64,000 nt of DNA. It comes from Paraburkholderia sp. DHOC27. GTDB taxonomy: Bacteria > Pseudomonadota > Gammaproteobacteria > Burkholderiales > Burkholderiaceae. The stretch covers positions 1 through 64,000 of the forward strand of contig NZ_QVQV01000014.1 in the NCBI RefSeq assembly GCF_003429005.1, read 5' to 3'. Shown one piece after another: positions 7,591 through 16,204 of this stretch. Position 1 is the first letter of the stretch; each line of letters opens with the position of its first letter. The position numbers and the translations under genes are program-made. Under the pieces are notes generated by a model. The model saw nothing but the letters and a program-made list of their open reading frames with translations, was not told where the DNA came from and made no database searches.

Positions 7591-8763
7591 ATGAATGCAC
7601 CGCACGACAAGCCTGTGACCCCGTCGTTTCCGTCCCGTCTGCCGAACGTCGGCACCACGATCTTTACCGTGATGAGCGCGCTCGCGGCGGAAAAGGGGGC
7701 CGTGAACCTTGGCCAGGGTTTTCCGGACTTCGAATGCGATCCGCGCATCGTGGACGCGGTGGCCAAGGCCATGCGCGAGGGGCACAACCAGTACCCGCCC
7801 ATGGCCGGTGCCGCGCCGCTGCGCGAAGCCATTTCAGACAAGCTCGCCGCGCTGTATGGACGCCGCTACGATGCGGCCAGCGAGATCACCGTCACGGCGG
7901 GCGCGACCCAGGCGCTGCTGACGGCGATCCTGTGCGCGGTGCATCCCGGCGATGAAGTGATCGTGGTCGAGCCGACCTACGACAGCTATCTGCCGTCCAT
8001 CGAACTGGCGGGCGGCAAGCCGGTATTCGTCACGCTCGAGGCGCCCGACTACGCGATCCCGTTCGACAAGCTCGCCGCCGCGATCACGCCCAAAACGCGT
8101 CTGCTGCTGATCAACACGCCGCACAACCCGACCGGCACGGTCTGGCGCGCCGAAGACATGCGCAAGCTCGAAGCAATCGTGCGCGGCACCAACGTGCTGA
8201 TCCTGTCGGACGAAGTGTACGAACACATGGTGTACGACGGCGCGCCACACGAAAGCGTTTCGCGCTACCCGGAGTTGGCCGGGCGCAGCTTCGTGGTGTC
8301 GAGCTTCGGCAAGACCTATCACGTGACGGGCTGGAAGGTGGGCTACGTCGCGGCTCCCGCTGCACTCACAGCGGAATTCCGCAAGGTGCATCAGTTCAAC
8401 GTGTTCACGGTGAACACGCCCATGCAGATCGGCCTTGCCGACTACATGCGCGATCCCAAGCCGTATCTGGAGCTGCCCGCGTTCTATCAGAAGAAGCGTG
8501 ACTTCTTCCGCGCGGGTCTCGCCAATAGCCGCTTCAAGTTGCTGCCCTGCACCGGCACGTACTTCCAGTGCGTCGACTATTCGGCCATCAGTGATCTGCC
8601 CGAGGCGGACTTTGCGCAATGGCTGACGCGCGAGATCGGCGTGGCGGCCATTCCGGTGTCGGCGTTTTATCACGAGCCGCACGAGTCGGGCGTGGTGCGC
8701 TTCTGCTTCGCCAAGCGCGAGAGCACGCTCGCCACTGCGCTAGAGCGGCTGGCGCGTCTCTAG
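7591..8763 (+). CDS. PLP-dependent aminotransferase, methionine type
   Basis: A 390-residue fold-type I class I/II aminotransferase. It resembles YbdL-type methionine aminotransferases, which transaminate Met/aromatic amino acids to 2-oxo acids. Visible: NLGQGFPDF near the N-terminus, VTAGATQAL phosphate-site loop, Asn179 (NTPHNPTG), Asp207 and Tyr210 (LSDEVYEHM), PLP Schiff-base Lys241 (SSFGKTYHVTGWKVGY), and a C-terminal substrate Arg in GVVRFCFAK. The start gives MNAPHDKPVTPSF. It stands alone, convergent with the GST gene; the 85 bases between them hold no clear terminator. Confidence 0.85.
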   Translation: MNAPHDKPVTPSFPSRLPNVGTTIFTVMSALAAEKGAVNLGQGFPDFECDPRIVDAVAKAMREGHNQYPPMAGAAPLREAISDKLAALYGRRYDAASEITVTAGATQALLTAILCAVHPGDEVIVVEPTYDSYLPSIELAGGKPVFVTLEAPDYAIPFDKLAAAITPKTRLLLINTPHNPTGTVWRAEDMRKLEAIVRGTNVLILSDEVYEHMVYDGAPHESVSRYPELAGRSFVVSSFGKTYHVTGWKVGYVAAPAALTAEFRKVHQFNVFTVNTPMQIGLADYMRDPKPYLELPAFYQKKRDFFRAGLANSRFKLLPCTGTYFQCVDYSAISDLPEADFAQWLTREIGVAAIPVSAFYHEPHESGVVRFCFAKRESTLATALERLARL

Positions 8764-8848
8764 GATGAAACGCGCGATGCAGCGAACGAACCCATCACGT
8801 TCTTCGCCATCGCGTCGAGCGGCCGCGTGCGGAATCGCGGCACACGCC

Positions 8849-9496
8849 TCAAGCGGGTTTGCTGGCCGCCATATAGGCCTTGCGATCCGCCGTAACGCGC
8901 TGCGCCGCCGGCCGTTCGCCAACGGTCTTCAGATAACGCTTCCAGTCCACGCCCGCTTCGAGCAGGAAGTCGTGCCCGTAGACGATCTGGGTCGTCAATC
9001 CCACCAACGGCAGATTCACAAAACCGCTCGCATCTGCCACGGAAAAACTGCCGCCGCACAGATACGGGTCCAGTTTCGCCAGCCGCTTGAAGCCGGCAAT
9101 GTGGCGCGTCAGCAGCTTCTCGGCACGCCCCTTGGTGGCATCCGTGACCTTGCCACCGAAGAACGCTTCCTTGTAGAGATTGCGTGCCACCAGTTCGAGA
9201 TGCAGCTCGACGAACGCGATCATTTCGCGCTCCTTTGCGGCCTCCCACGGATCAGCCGAGAAAATCCCCTTATCTGGATAGCGCGCGTGCAGATACTCGA
9301 CGATGGCCTGCGACTCGCACAGATTGCCGTGCTCGGTCTGGATGAAGGGCACCTTGCCGAGCGGCGATTGCGCGAGCATGGCCTCTTCCTGGCTGGTCTG
9401 GACCGGCACTTCCTCGAACGGGATGCCGTATTCGAGCAGCACGAACTTGACCTTGTTGTAGTAGTTGGACAGCGAAAACCCGCACAGCTTGATCAT
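8849..9496 (-). CDS. Glutathione S-transferase family protein
   Basis: A 215-residue GST. The N-terminal thioredoxin-like domain (about 1-80) starts MIKLCGFSLSNYYNKVKF and holds the conserved cis-Pro segment PLGKVPFIQTEHG and the GSH-contacting ES of LCESQAIVEYL. The helical C-terminal domain follows (about 88-215). The ATG at 9496 has GGAG eight bases upstream. The substrate cannot be told. It is divergent from the acyl-CoA operon, sharing a 126-base intergenic region. Confidence 0.88.
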   Translation of the reverse strand: MIKLCGFSLSNYYNKVKFVLLEYGIPFEEVPVQTSQEEAMLAQSPLGKVPFIQTEHGNLCESQAIVEYLHARYPDKGIFSADPWEAAKEREMIAFVELHLELVARNLYKEAFFGGKVTDATKGRAEKLLTRHIAGFKRLAKLDPYLCGGSFSVADASGFVNLPLVGLTTQIVYGHDFLLEAGVDWKRYLKTVGERPAAQRVTADRKAYMAASKPA

Positions 9497-9573
9497 CCGC
9501 GATCTCCTTCGGACGGTTATCGAAAACGCCCACCCCATTGATGCAGGCGGCGCCTCAGATCAATCATCCAGTA

Positions 9574-9593
9574 AATTGCACGCTCGTGCTATT
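9574..9593. promoter_or_regulatory. Palindrome upstream of acyl-CoA operon
   Basis: AATTGCACGCTCGTGCTATT is symmetric: GCACG/CGTGC arms around CT, with outer AAT/ATT also pairing. It lies 30-50 bases before the hydroxyacyl-CoA dehydrogenase start and differs by one base per arm from the inner core of the stronger palindrome at 19063-19090. It is a weaker candidate for the same class of operator. Confidence 0.35.
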
Positions 9594-9622
9594 CTAAATA
9601 ACCAATGGAGTTGAGACATCCA

Positions 9623-11179
9623 ATGACCTCTCGCAACAGCAGCATCGAGACTATCGGCATTGTTGGCGCGGGCGCAATGGGCCGCGGTATCGCGCAGATC
9701 GCAGCGCTGGCCGGTCTGAGCGTGCGTCTGTATGACACCAATCCGGCAGCCGTGAGTGCGGCACGTGACGCGCTTGCGGACACTTTCGCCAAACTCACGG
9801 CCAAAGGCAAGCTCGACGAAGCCCGTGCGTTCGCGGCGCTGGCTTGCGTGAGCAGCGCACAGGCGCTCACGGATTTCGTCGAGTGCGATCTCGTGATCGA
9901 AGCCATCGTCGAGAATCTCGACGTCAAGCGCACCCTGTTCCGTGAACTCGAAACCGTCGTCAGCGGCCGCTGCCTGCTGGCATCGAACACGTCTTCTCTA
10001 TCCATCACCGCGATTGCCGCGGGCTGCGCGGACCCCACGCGCGTGCTCGGCTATCACTTCTTCAACCCGGTGCCGCTGATGAAAGTCGTCGAGGTAATCG
10101 ACGGCCTGCGCAGCGACCCGGCCGCCGGTGACGCGCTGATGGATCTCGCGCGTCGTATGGGCCACACGCCGGTGCGCGCGAAAGACATGCCTGGCTTCAT
10201 CGTCAATCACGCGGGCCGCGGCATGAACACCGAGGGTCTGCGCGTGGCGGGCGAAGGCGTGGCGAGCTTCGTCGACATCGACCGCATCATGCGCGAACAG
10301 GCCGGCTTCCGGCTCGGTCCGTTCGAACTGCTCGATCTCACTGCGCTCGACGTCTCGCATCCGGTGATGGAGTCGATCTATCACCAGTTCTATGAAGAGC
10401 CGCGCTTCACGCCCTCGCCCATCACCGGCACACGTTTCGCAGGCGGTTTACTGGGACGTAAAAGCGGCGAAGGCTTTTATCGCTACTACGAGGGCAAGCA
10501 GCAGGTGCCCGCCGAAGCGCCTGCACCAAGCGGATTGCCGCACCGTGTGTGGATCAGCCAGCGCTATCCCGAAGCGCGTGAGGCCGTGCTGCAACTCGTC
10601 GCCAAAGCGGGCGTGGCGATCGACGAAGGCTCAACGCCTGGCGCCGATTCGCTGATCATCGTGACGCCGTATGGCCATGACGCCACCACGGCGGCTGTCG
10701 ACGAAGGGCTCGACGCCACTCGCGTGGTCGCAGTCGATACGCTCTTCCCGCTCGTCGGTGCACAGCGCCGCACGCTGATGACCACGCCTGCCACCACACG
10801 CGCCGCCCGAGACGCTGCGCACGCGCTGCTCGCCGCCGACGGCGTCCCCGTCACCGTGATCCGCGATTCAACCGGTTTCGTGGCGCAGCGCGTGGTGGCG
10901 ACCATCGTCAACATTGGCTGTGAGATTGCGCAGAAGCAGATCGCCACGCCCGAAGATATCGATCTCGCCGTCACGCTGGGCCTCGGCTATCCGCGCGGCC
11001 CGCTCGCGCTCGGCGACGCGCTAGGCGCGAAGACCATCCTCGCGATCCTGCGCAACATGTCGAGCGTGCTCGGTGATCCGCGTTATCGTCCGTCGCCCTG
11101 GCTTGCGCGGCGTGCGCAACTCGGCCTCTCGCTCACCCAGCGCGATGCCGCTGATGCTCAACCGGAGAACCAGCCATGA
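9623..11179 (+). CDS. 3-hydroxyacyl-CoA dehydrogenase (PaaH/PaaC-like, two C-terminal domains)
   Basis: A 518-residue NAD-dependent dehydrogenase oxidising 3-hydroxyacyl-CoA to 3-oxoacyl-CoA. The Rossmann domain begins IGIVGAGAMGRGIAQIAALAG (11-31); the catalytic pair is His145 (LGYHFFNPVPL) and Glu157 (KVVEVID). A first 3HCDH C-terminal domain (about 190-290) is followed by a linker and a second related domain (about 415-505), the long form seen in phenylacetate-pathway PaaH. ATG 9623 gives the usual MTSRNSS start with GGAG 13 bases before it; ATG 9605 is possible. It heads a five-gene operon and overlaps the next gene by ATGA. Confidence 0.88.
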   Translation: MTSRNSSIETIGIVGAGAMGRGIAQIAALAGLSVRLYDTNPAAVSAARDALADTFAKLTAKGKLDEARAFAALACVSSAQALTDFVECDLVIEAIVENLDVKRTLFRELETVVSGRCLLASNTSSLSITAIAAGCADPTRVLGYHFFNPVPLMKVVEVIDGLRSDPAAGDALMDLARRMGHTPVRAKDMPGFIVNHAGRGMNTEGLRVAGEGVASFVDIDRIMREQAGFRLGPFELLDLTALDVSHPVMESIYHQFYEEPRFTPSPITGTRFAGGLLGRKSGEGFYRYYEGKQQVPAEAPAPSGLPHRVWISQRYPEAREAVLQLVAKAGVAIDEGSTPGADSLIIVTPYGHDATTAAVDEGLDATRVVAVDTLFPLVGAQRRTLMTTPATTRAARDAAHALLAADGVPVTVIRDSTGFVAQRVVATIVNIGCEIAQKQIATPEDIDLAVTLGLGYPRGPLALGDALGAKTILAILRNMSSVLGDPRYRPSPWLARRAQLGLSLTQRDAADAQPENQP

Positions 11180-11964
11180 GCGCCGAACTCCTCACCGCAC
11201 GTCCCGCTGAAAGCGAATCGACGCTGGTCCTCACGCTCTCCAATCCCGGCACGCGTAACGCGCTGCATCCGGATATGTACGCGGCGGGAATCGAGGCGCT
11301 CGATAGCGCCGAGCGCGATCCATCGGTTCGCGCCATCGTGTTGACCGGCGCGGACGATTTCTTTTGCGCCGGCGGCAATCTCAACCGGCTGCTGGAGAAC
11401 CGCGCGAAAGATCCTTCCGTGCAGGCGCAGAGCATCGACCTGCTCGGCGAATGGATCGCCGCGTTGCGCGCCTCGTCGAAGCCGGTCATTGCGGCGGTCG
11501 AAGGCGCCGCCGCCGGCGCGGGCTTTTCGTTAGCGCTGGCCTGTGATCTGCTCGTTGCTGCGGACGACGCCAGGTTCGTGATGTCCTATGCGCGCGTCGG
11601 TCTCACGCCGGATGGCGGCGGCTCATGGTTCCTCGCCCAGGCGCTGCCGCGCCAGCTTGCCACTGAGGTGCTGCTGGAAGGCAAACCGATCGGCGCCACG
11701 CGTCTGCACGAACTGGGCGTAGTCAACCGGCTCACGAAACCGCATGCCGCACGCAGCGCTGCGATTGCGTGGGCCGAGGAACTCGGCAAGATTTCGCCTA
11801 ATGCCACGGCCCGTATCAAGAGCTTGATCGGCGCAGCCAATGCGCAGGCGCTCGCCGATCATCTGGTTGCGGAACGCGACAACTTTGTCGCCTCGCTGCA
11901 TCACCGTGACGCGCTGGAAGGCATCACCGCGTTCCTCGAAAAACGCGCCCCTGTCTACAAATGA
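11176..11964 (+). CDS. Enoyl-CoA hydratase/isomerase family protein
   Basis: A 262-residue crotonase-fold protein. The oxyanion-hole elements are CAGGNLNRLL (64-73) and AAGAGFSLALACD (112-124). The first catalytic glutamate of hydratases is replaced (Ser118 in GFSLAL) and the second position is Asp146 (VGLTPDGGGSW). This looks more like an isomerase or specialised hydrolase; Burkholderiales homologues are sometimes called oxepin-CoA hydrolase, alternative type. Beside a PaaH-like dehydrogenase a role in aromatic or fatty acyl-CoA breakdown is likely. Its start overlaps the previous stop and its stop overlaps the next start, so translation is probably coupled. Confidence 0.8.
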   Translation: MSAELLTARPAESESTLVLTLSNPGTRNALHPDMYAAGIEALDSAERDPSVRAIVLTGADDFFCAGGNLNRLLENRAKDPSVQAQSIDLLGEWIAALRASSKPVIAAVEGAAAGAGFSLALACDLLVAADDARFVMSYARVGLTPDGGGSWFLAQALPRQLATEVLLEGKPIGATRLHELGVVNRLTKPHAARSAAIAWAEELGKISPNATARIKSLIGAANAQALADHLVAERDNFVASLHHRDALEGITAFLEKRAPVYK

Positions 11965-12695
11965 GCTCACCCGTCATGCCTGAATTTCAATTGCCGAAGC
12001 GGCGGCGCATCTATCTGATGCGGCACGGTGACGTGACTTACTTCGATGCCTCCGGCCGCGCCATCGATCCCGAGACCGTGCCGCTCAACGCCAACGGCCG
12101 CGAACAGGCGAGCGCCGCAGGCCGCGCGTTCGCGGAGCAGCAGATTCGTTTCGACCGGGTGATCGTCAGTGGCTTGCCGCGTACGGTGGAGACCGCGCAG
12201 CGCGTGCTTGCCGAAACGGGCCAGCACATCGAACTGGAAATCGACCCGGCGTTGCAGGAAATCCGTGGCGGCAAACTGGGCAGCATTCCAGCCGCCGATC
12301 TCGAAGCCGCGTTTCTCGGCGTGTTCGACGGCATCGTGCCCGAAAGCACGCGTTTTCTCGATGGCGAAACGATCGGCGCGTTGTTCGACCGCGTGCTGCC
12401 CGCCGTGGCTGCGCTGCGTGAAGACAGTACGTGGGACACCGTCCTGCTCGTGCTGCACGGTGGCGTGAACCGCGCCATCCTCTCGCATGCCATCACGGCA
12501 GGCGGCCGCACGTTCTTCGGCCATCTGTCGCAGGCAACCGGTTGCATCAATGCGCTGGACGTAGGCACGGCGGCGCGCGACTGGGTCTTGAGAACGCTCA
12601 ATTATTCGCCGCCGTCGCCGCTGCATCGCGACGTGCGCAACACCACGATGGAAATGCTCTACGCGCAATTTACTCAATACAAGCGCAACGCATAG
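11961..12695 (+). CDS. Histidine phosphatase family protein
   Basis: A 244-residue member of the phosphoglycerate mutase-like histidine phosphatase superfamily. The catalytic motif is YLMRHGDV (His22 the phospho-acceptor), with Arg at GLPRTVETAQ, and a second His in VLHGGVNRAI. It probably hydrolyses a small phosphate ester; the substrate is unknown. Its place in an operon with a 4-hydroxyacyl-CoA-kinase-like gene raises the possibility that it acts on a phosphorylated acyl intermediate, but that is inference. It overlaps the upstream gene by ATGA, and GGAGGAG precedes the next start by a few bases. Confidence 0.85.
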   Translation: MSSPVMPEFQLPKRRRIYLMRHGDVTYFDASGRAIDPETVPLNANGREQASAAGRAFAEQQIRFDRVIVSGLPRTVETAQRVLAETGQHIELEIDPALQEIRGGKLGSIPAADLEAAFLGVFDGIVPESTRFLDGETIGALFDRVLPAVAALREDSTWDTVLLVLHGGVNRAILSHAITAGGRTFFGHLSQATGCINALDVGTAARDWVLRTLNYSPPSPLHRDVRNTTMEMLYAQFTQYKRNA

Positions 12696-12718
12696 CCATC
12701 ACTGACCTGGAGGAGACA

Positions 12719-13825
12719 ATGGGCGAAGCCACCCCGACTGGTGAACCTGAACGCAAGCCGGATTACTCGGGATTCGTCGGCACCCGTCCGGTAACGGAGC
12801 GGCAACGTTTCGACAACGACGCGCTCAGCGCGTGGCTGTCGCAGCACGTCGAGGGATTCGCTGGTCCGCTCACCGTGGAGCAATTCGCTGGCGGCCAGTC
12901 GAACCCCACCTTCAAGCTCATCACGCCGTCGCGTACCTATGTGATGCGCGCGAAGCCTGGTCCTTCCGCCAAATTGCTGCCGTCCGCGCATGCCGTGGAA
13001 CGCGAATACCGCGTGATGCATGCACTCGCCGGGACCGATGTGCCAGTCGCCCGGATGCTTGCACTCTGCGAGGACGAAAGCGTGATGGGCCGCGCGTTCT
13101 ACGTGATGGAGTTCGTGGAAGGCCGCGTGCTGTGGGACCAGTCGTTACCCGGCATGACACCCGCGCAACGCACCGCCATCTACGACGAAATGAATCGCGT
13201 GATCGCCGCGCTGCATAGCGTGGATGTGGCAGCAGTTGGCCTCGCTGACTACGGCAAGCCGGGCAATTACTTCGCGCGGCAAATCGGGCGCTGGAGCAAG
13301 CAATACGTTGCGTCCGAAACCGAGCCCATCGACGCGATGCACCGGCTGATCGAATGGCTGCCGCAGCACATGCCGGCGGAAACCAGCGAGCGTGTTTCCA
13401 TCGTGCATGGCGATTACCGTCTCGACAACCTGATCTTCCATCCAAACGAACCGCGCGTGCTCGCCGTGCTCGACTGGGAACTGTCCACACTCGGCGATCC
13501 GCTCGCCGACTTCGCCTATCACTGCATGGCGTGGCACGTCGATCCGGCGCAGTTCCGCGGCATCGCGGGACTCGACTGGGCCGCGCTCGGTATTCCGGAC
13601 GAGGCGCAGTACGTGGAGCGCTATTGCGCCCGGACCGGCTTCGAGATTCACGGCGACTGGAACTTCTATCTGGCCTACAACATGTTCCGCATTGCCGCGA
13701 TTCTGCAAGGCATCATGAAACGCGTCGTCGACGGCACCGCGGCAAGCGCCCAGGCGCTCGATGCGGGCCGGCGCGCAAAGCCGATGGCGGAACTTGCCTG
13801 GCGCTACGCGCAGAAAGTGCGCTAA
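12719..13825 (+). CDS. Phosphotransferase family protein, ACAD10/11 kinase-like
   Basis: A 368-residue aminoglycoside phosphotransferase (APH)-fold kinase. Visible: nucleotide loop GGQSNPTFKL (58-67), Lys79 region YVMRAKPG, Glu95 (AVEREYRVM), hinge YVMEFVEGRVLWD, catalytic HGDYRLDNLIF (His230-Asp232-Asn237), and metal-binding Asp252 (VLDWE). This is the type fused to acyl-CoA dehydrogenase in eukaryotic ACAD10/11 and similar to LvaA, which phosphorylate 4-hydroxyacyl-CoA. The next gene is an acyl-CoA dehydrogenase of the matching kind. ATG 12719 with GGAGGAG four bases before it fixes the start; the frame stays open upstream by chance. Confidence 0.85.
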   Translation: MGEATPTGEPERKPDYSGFVGTRPVTERQRFDNDALSAWLSQHVEGFAGPLTVEQFAGGQSNPTFKLITPSRTYVMRAKPGPSAKLLPSAHAVEREYRVMHALAGTDVPVARMLALCEDESVMGRAFYVMEFVEGRVLWDQSLPGMTPAQRTAIYDEMNRVIAALHSVDVAAVGLADYGKPGNYFARQIGRWSKQYVASETEPIDAMHRLIEWLPQHMPAETSERVSIVHGDYRLDNLIFHPNEPRVLAVLDWELSTLGDPLADFAYHCMAWHVDPAQFRGIAGLDWAALGIPDEAQYVERYCARTGFEIHGDWNFYLAYNMFRIAAILQGIMKRVVDGTAASAQALDAGRRAKPMAELAWRYAQKVR

Positions 13826-13855
13826 CCGACACCCCTGTTATCCGCGAGGTCCTAC

Positions 13856-15115
13856 ATGAATTTCGATTACACCCCGAAGGTTCAGGCGCTGCGCGAGAAG
13901 TTGCTCGCGTTCTTCGACGCGCACATCTATCCGAACGAACAAGCCTTCGCCGACGAAGTCGCGCGCAACCGTCAGAACGGCAACGCCTGGGTGCCGACTG
14001 AACTGGTCGAGCAACTGAAGCTGCAGGCACGCGAGGCCGGCTTATGGAACCTGTTCCTGCCCGACTCCGAGCGCGGCGCGGGTTTGTCGAACCTTGAATA
14101 CGCACCGTTGTGCGAGATCATGGGACGCGTGCCCTGGGCGCCGGAGGTGTTCAACTGCAACGCGCCCGATACCGGCAACATGGAAACGATCGAACGCTAT
14201 GGCAGCCCGGAGAACAAGCGCGAGTGGCTCGAGCCGCTGCTGCAGGGGCAGATTCGTTCCGCGTTTCTGATGACGGAGCCTGAAGTGGCGTCGTCGGACG
14301 CCACCAATATCCAGACCAGCATCGTGCGCGACGGCGACGACTATGTCATCAATGGCCACAAGTGGTGGTCATCCGGTGCGGGCGATCCGCGCTGCAAGGT
14401 GTACATCGTGATGGGCAAGACTGATCCCGAGGCGCCGCGTCATCAGCAGCAATCCATGATCCTCGTGCCCGCCGACGCCACCGGTATCACGGTGCACCGG
14501 CCGCTCACCGTGTTCGGCTACGACGACGCGCCGCACGGTCACATGGAAATTACGCTGGACAACGTGCGCGTGCCGGCTTCGAACATGCTGCTGGGCGAAG
14601 GCCGCGGTTTCGAGATTGCGCAAGGTCGACTTGGACCGGGCCGCATTCACCACTGCATGCGGCTCATCGGACTCGCCGAGCGCGCGCTCGAATTGATGGC
14701 GAAGCGCACGCTGCAACGCGTGGCGTTCGGCAAGCCGGTGGCCGCGCAAGGCGTCACGCAGGAACGCCTCGCCGAAGCGCGCTGCATGATCGAACAGGCG
14801 CGCCTGTTGACGCTCAAAACGGCGTACATGATGGATACGGTCGGCAACAAGGGCGCGCGTGGCGAGATTGCGATGATCAAGGTGGTGGCGCCGAACATGG
14901 CGTGCCAGGTTATCGACTGGGCCATTCAGGCACATGGCGCGGCGGGGCTTAGTGAAGATTTCCCGCTGGCTTATGCCTATACGTCAGCGCGTACGCTGCG
15001 CTTTGCCGATGGCCCTGATGAAGTTCACCGCAATGCGATCGCCAAGCTCGAACTGGCGCGTCACATGGATGCGGGTGCAGCGGCGCGGGTGGAGATGCCG
15101 ATCACGCGGTCGTGA
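13856..15115 (+). CDS. Acyl-CoA dehydrogenase, ACAD11-like
   Basis: A 419-residue FAD-dependent acyl-CoA dehydrogenase. N-terminal helical domain (1-130), middle beta-barrel (about 135-245, with MTEPEVASSDATNIQ and INGHKWWSSGAGDPRC), and C-terminal helical domain (GRLGPGRIHHCMRLIGLAERAL, QAHGAAGLSEDFPLAYAYTSARTLRFADGP). The form GPGRIHHCMR and late RFADGPDEVH is typical of the ACAD10/11 subgroup, which dehydrates or isomerises phosphorylated 4-hydroxyacyl-CoA together with the kinase. It follows the kinase gene by 30 bases and ends the operon, closed by a GC-rich hairpin at 15175. Confidence 0.87.
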   Translation: MNFDYTPKVQALREKLLAFFDAHIYPNEQAFADEVARNRQNGNAWVPTELVEQLKLQAREAGLWNLFLPDSERGAGLSNLEYAPLCEIMGRVPWAPEVFNCNAPDTGNMETIERYGSPENKREWLEPLLQGQIRSAFLMTEPEVASSDATNIQTSIVRDGDDYVINGHKWWSSGAGDPRCKVYIVMGKTDPEAPRHQQQSMILVPADATGITVHRPLTVFGYDDAPHGHMEITLDNVRVPASNMLLGEGRGFEIAQGRLGPGRIHHCMRLIGLAERALELMAKRTLQRVAFGKPVAAQGVTQERLAEARCMIEQARLLTLKTAYMMDTVGNKGARGEIAMIKVVAPNMACQVIDWAIQAHGAAGLSEDFPLAYAYTSARTLRFADGPDEVHRNAIAKLELARHMDAGAAARVEMPITRS

Positions 15116-15174
15116 GGTGAGCTGCGCGTTGGTTTGGAAGCGCACGCTGATGCATAGCGTGCGCGCGCATTGAA

Positions 15175-15204
15175 AATGCGGGCGGCCACCAAGCCGCCCG
15201 CATT
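15175..15204. terminator. Hairpin between convergent operons
   Basis: A 12-bp perfect stem, AATGCGGGCGGC / GCCGCCCGCATT, with a 6-base loop lies between the rightward and leftward acyl-CoA operons. There is no proper T-run on either side, so it may act as a bidirectional terminator of the hairpin-only type or as an mRNA 3' stabiliser. Confidence 0.65.
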
Positions 15205-15249
15205 CGTTAGCGCATGGACAAACGCGCCTGAACGCGCGTCGCGCTAAAA

Positions 15250-15714
15250 CTAGAAGTAATGCCGCGTGATGAATTCCGCCACGCAGACCGGCCGCTCACT
15301 GCCCTGCCGTTCCAGCGTCACGTTCCACACCACCTGCACCCCTTTGTCGTCCACATCGGTCACGCTTGCCACCGCGAAGCTGGCGCGTACCTGTGAATCA
15401 ACCGGCACAGGTGAAGTGAAGCGAACCCGGTTCAGTCCGTAGTTGACACCCATCCGTTGCTGAAGCCTGACCGTCTCCTGCAACAGTGAAGGAATCAGCG
15501 ACAGCGTCAGAAAGCCGTGCGCGATCGGGCCGCCAAACGGCGACTCGCGCCGCGCCCGCTCCGGGTCGACATGAATCCATTGATGATCGCCCGTGGCCTG
15601 CGCGAAGTCATTCACGCGCGACTGGCTGATGGCGAGCCAGTCGCTCACGAGCGGCGCACCGCCCACCAGCGCCCGCAAGCCCTCGGCATCCAGCGCCACC
15701 ACATCGCGCTTCAT
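15250..15714 (-). CDS. MaoC family dehydratase (second of pair)
   Basis: A 154-residue hot-dog-fold hydratase. The hydratase-2 motif is FAQATGDHQWIHVDPERA (about 40-57), giving the catalytic Asp/His, followed by SPFGGPIAHGFLTLSL. It probably hydrates trans-2-enoyl-CoA. The start at 15714 overlaps the stop of the other MaoC gene by ATGA. The pairing of two different MaoC proteins under translational coupling suggests a heteromer. It is the last gene of the leftward operon. Confidence 0.85.
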   Translation of the reverse strand: MKRDVVALDAEGLRALVGGAPLVSDWLAISQSRVNDFAQATGDHQWIHVDPERARRESPFGGPIAHGFLTLSLIPSLLQETVRLQQRMGVNYGLNRVRFTSPVPVDSQVRASFAVASVTDVDDKGVQVVWNVTLERQGSERPVCVAEFITRHYF

Positions 15715-16169
15715 GCGGCACCGCCTGGATGACGCAAGCCGAACAGGCCCTTCGAGCGCACCGTAATCACTGTCTCGCCGTGCTGGTTGATGCCTTCCCA
15801 TTGCGTCTCGACAATGCCGCGATCCGGTTTGCTCGACGACACCCGTTTGTCGAGCACCTTGTTGAGCATGCGGATCGTGTCGCCCACGCGTACAGGCTTC
15901 AACCAGCGGATTTCGTCGATGCCCGGTGAACCCATCGACGTCGAGTCCTTGAACGCGTTACGCACCAGCATCCCCATCATCACCGAACAGGTATGCCAGC
16001 CGCTCGCGATCAGCCCGCCGAACGGCGAGGCGGCTGCCGCCGCGTCGTCGATGTGGAACGGTTGTGGATCGAATTGCCCGGCAAACTGCACGATCTCTTC
16101 ACGCGTGAACGTATGTTCGCCGCATTCGATGACCGAGCCGACTTCCATATCTTCGAAACTCAAACCCAT
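15711..16169 (-). CDS. MaoC family dehydratase (first of pair)
   Basis: A 152-residue hot-dog-fold protein of the MaoC group. The motif FAGQFDPQPFHIDDAAAAAS (29-48) carries the Asp-His pair, in the variant spacing D-P-Q-P-F-H seen in MaoC proteins that accept bulky or branched acyl-CoAs. SPFGGLIASGWHTCSVMMGM follows. It lies 35 bases after the second acyl-CoA dehydrogenase and overlaps the following MaoC gene by four bases. Confidence 0.85.
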   Translation of the reverse strand: MGLSFEDMEVGSVIECGEHTFTREEIVQFAGQFDPQPFHIDDAAAAASPFGGLIASGWHTCSVMMGMLVRNAFKDSTSMGSPGIDEIRWLKPVRVGDTIRMLNKVLDKRVSSSKPDRGIVETQWEGINQHGETVITVRSKGLFGLRHPGGAA

Positions 16170-16204
16170 CGTGACACCTCGTTCGTTCAGATCGGACTCA
16201 GGGA

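Noticed and set aside
7591..8763. Aminotransferase as a partner of the PIN gene
   Set aside because: It is a full-length metabolic enzyme with all PLP-site residues and cannot be an antitoxin.
12431..12718. Upstream extension of the kinase frame by 96 codons
   Set aside because: It overlaps the 3' end of the phosphatase gene in another frame, and the GGAGGAG before ATG 12719 marks the true start.
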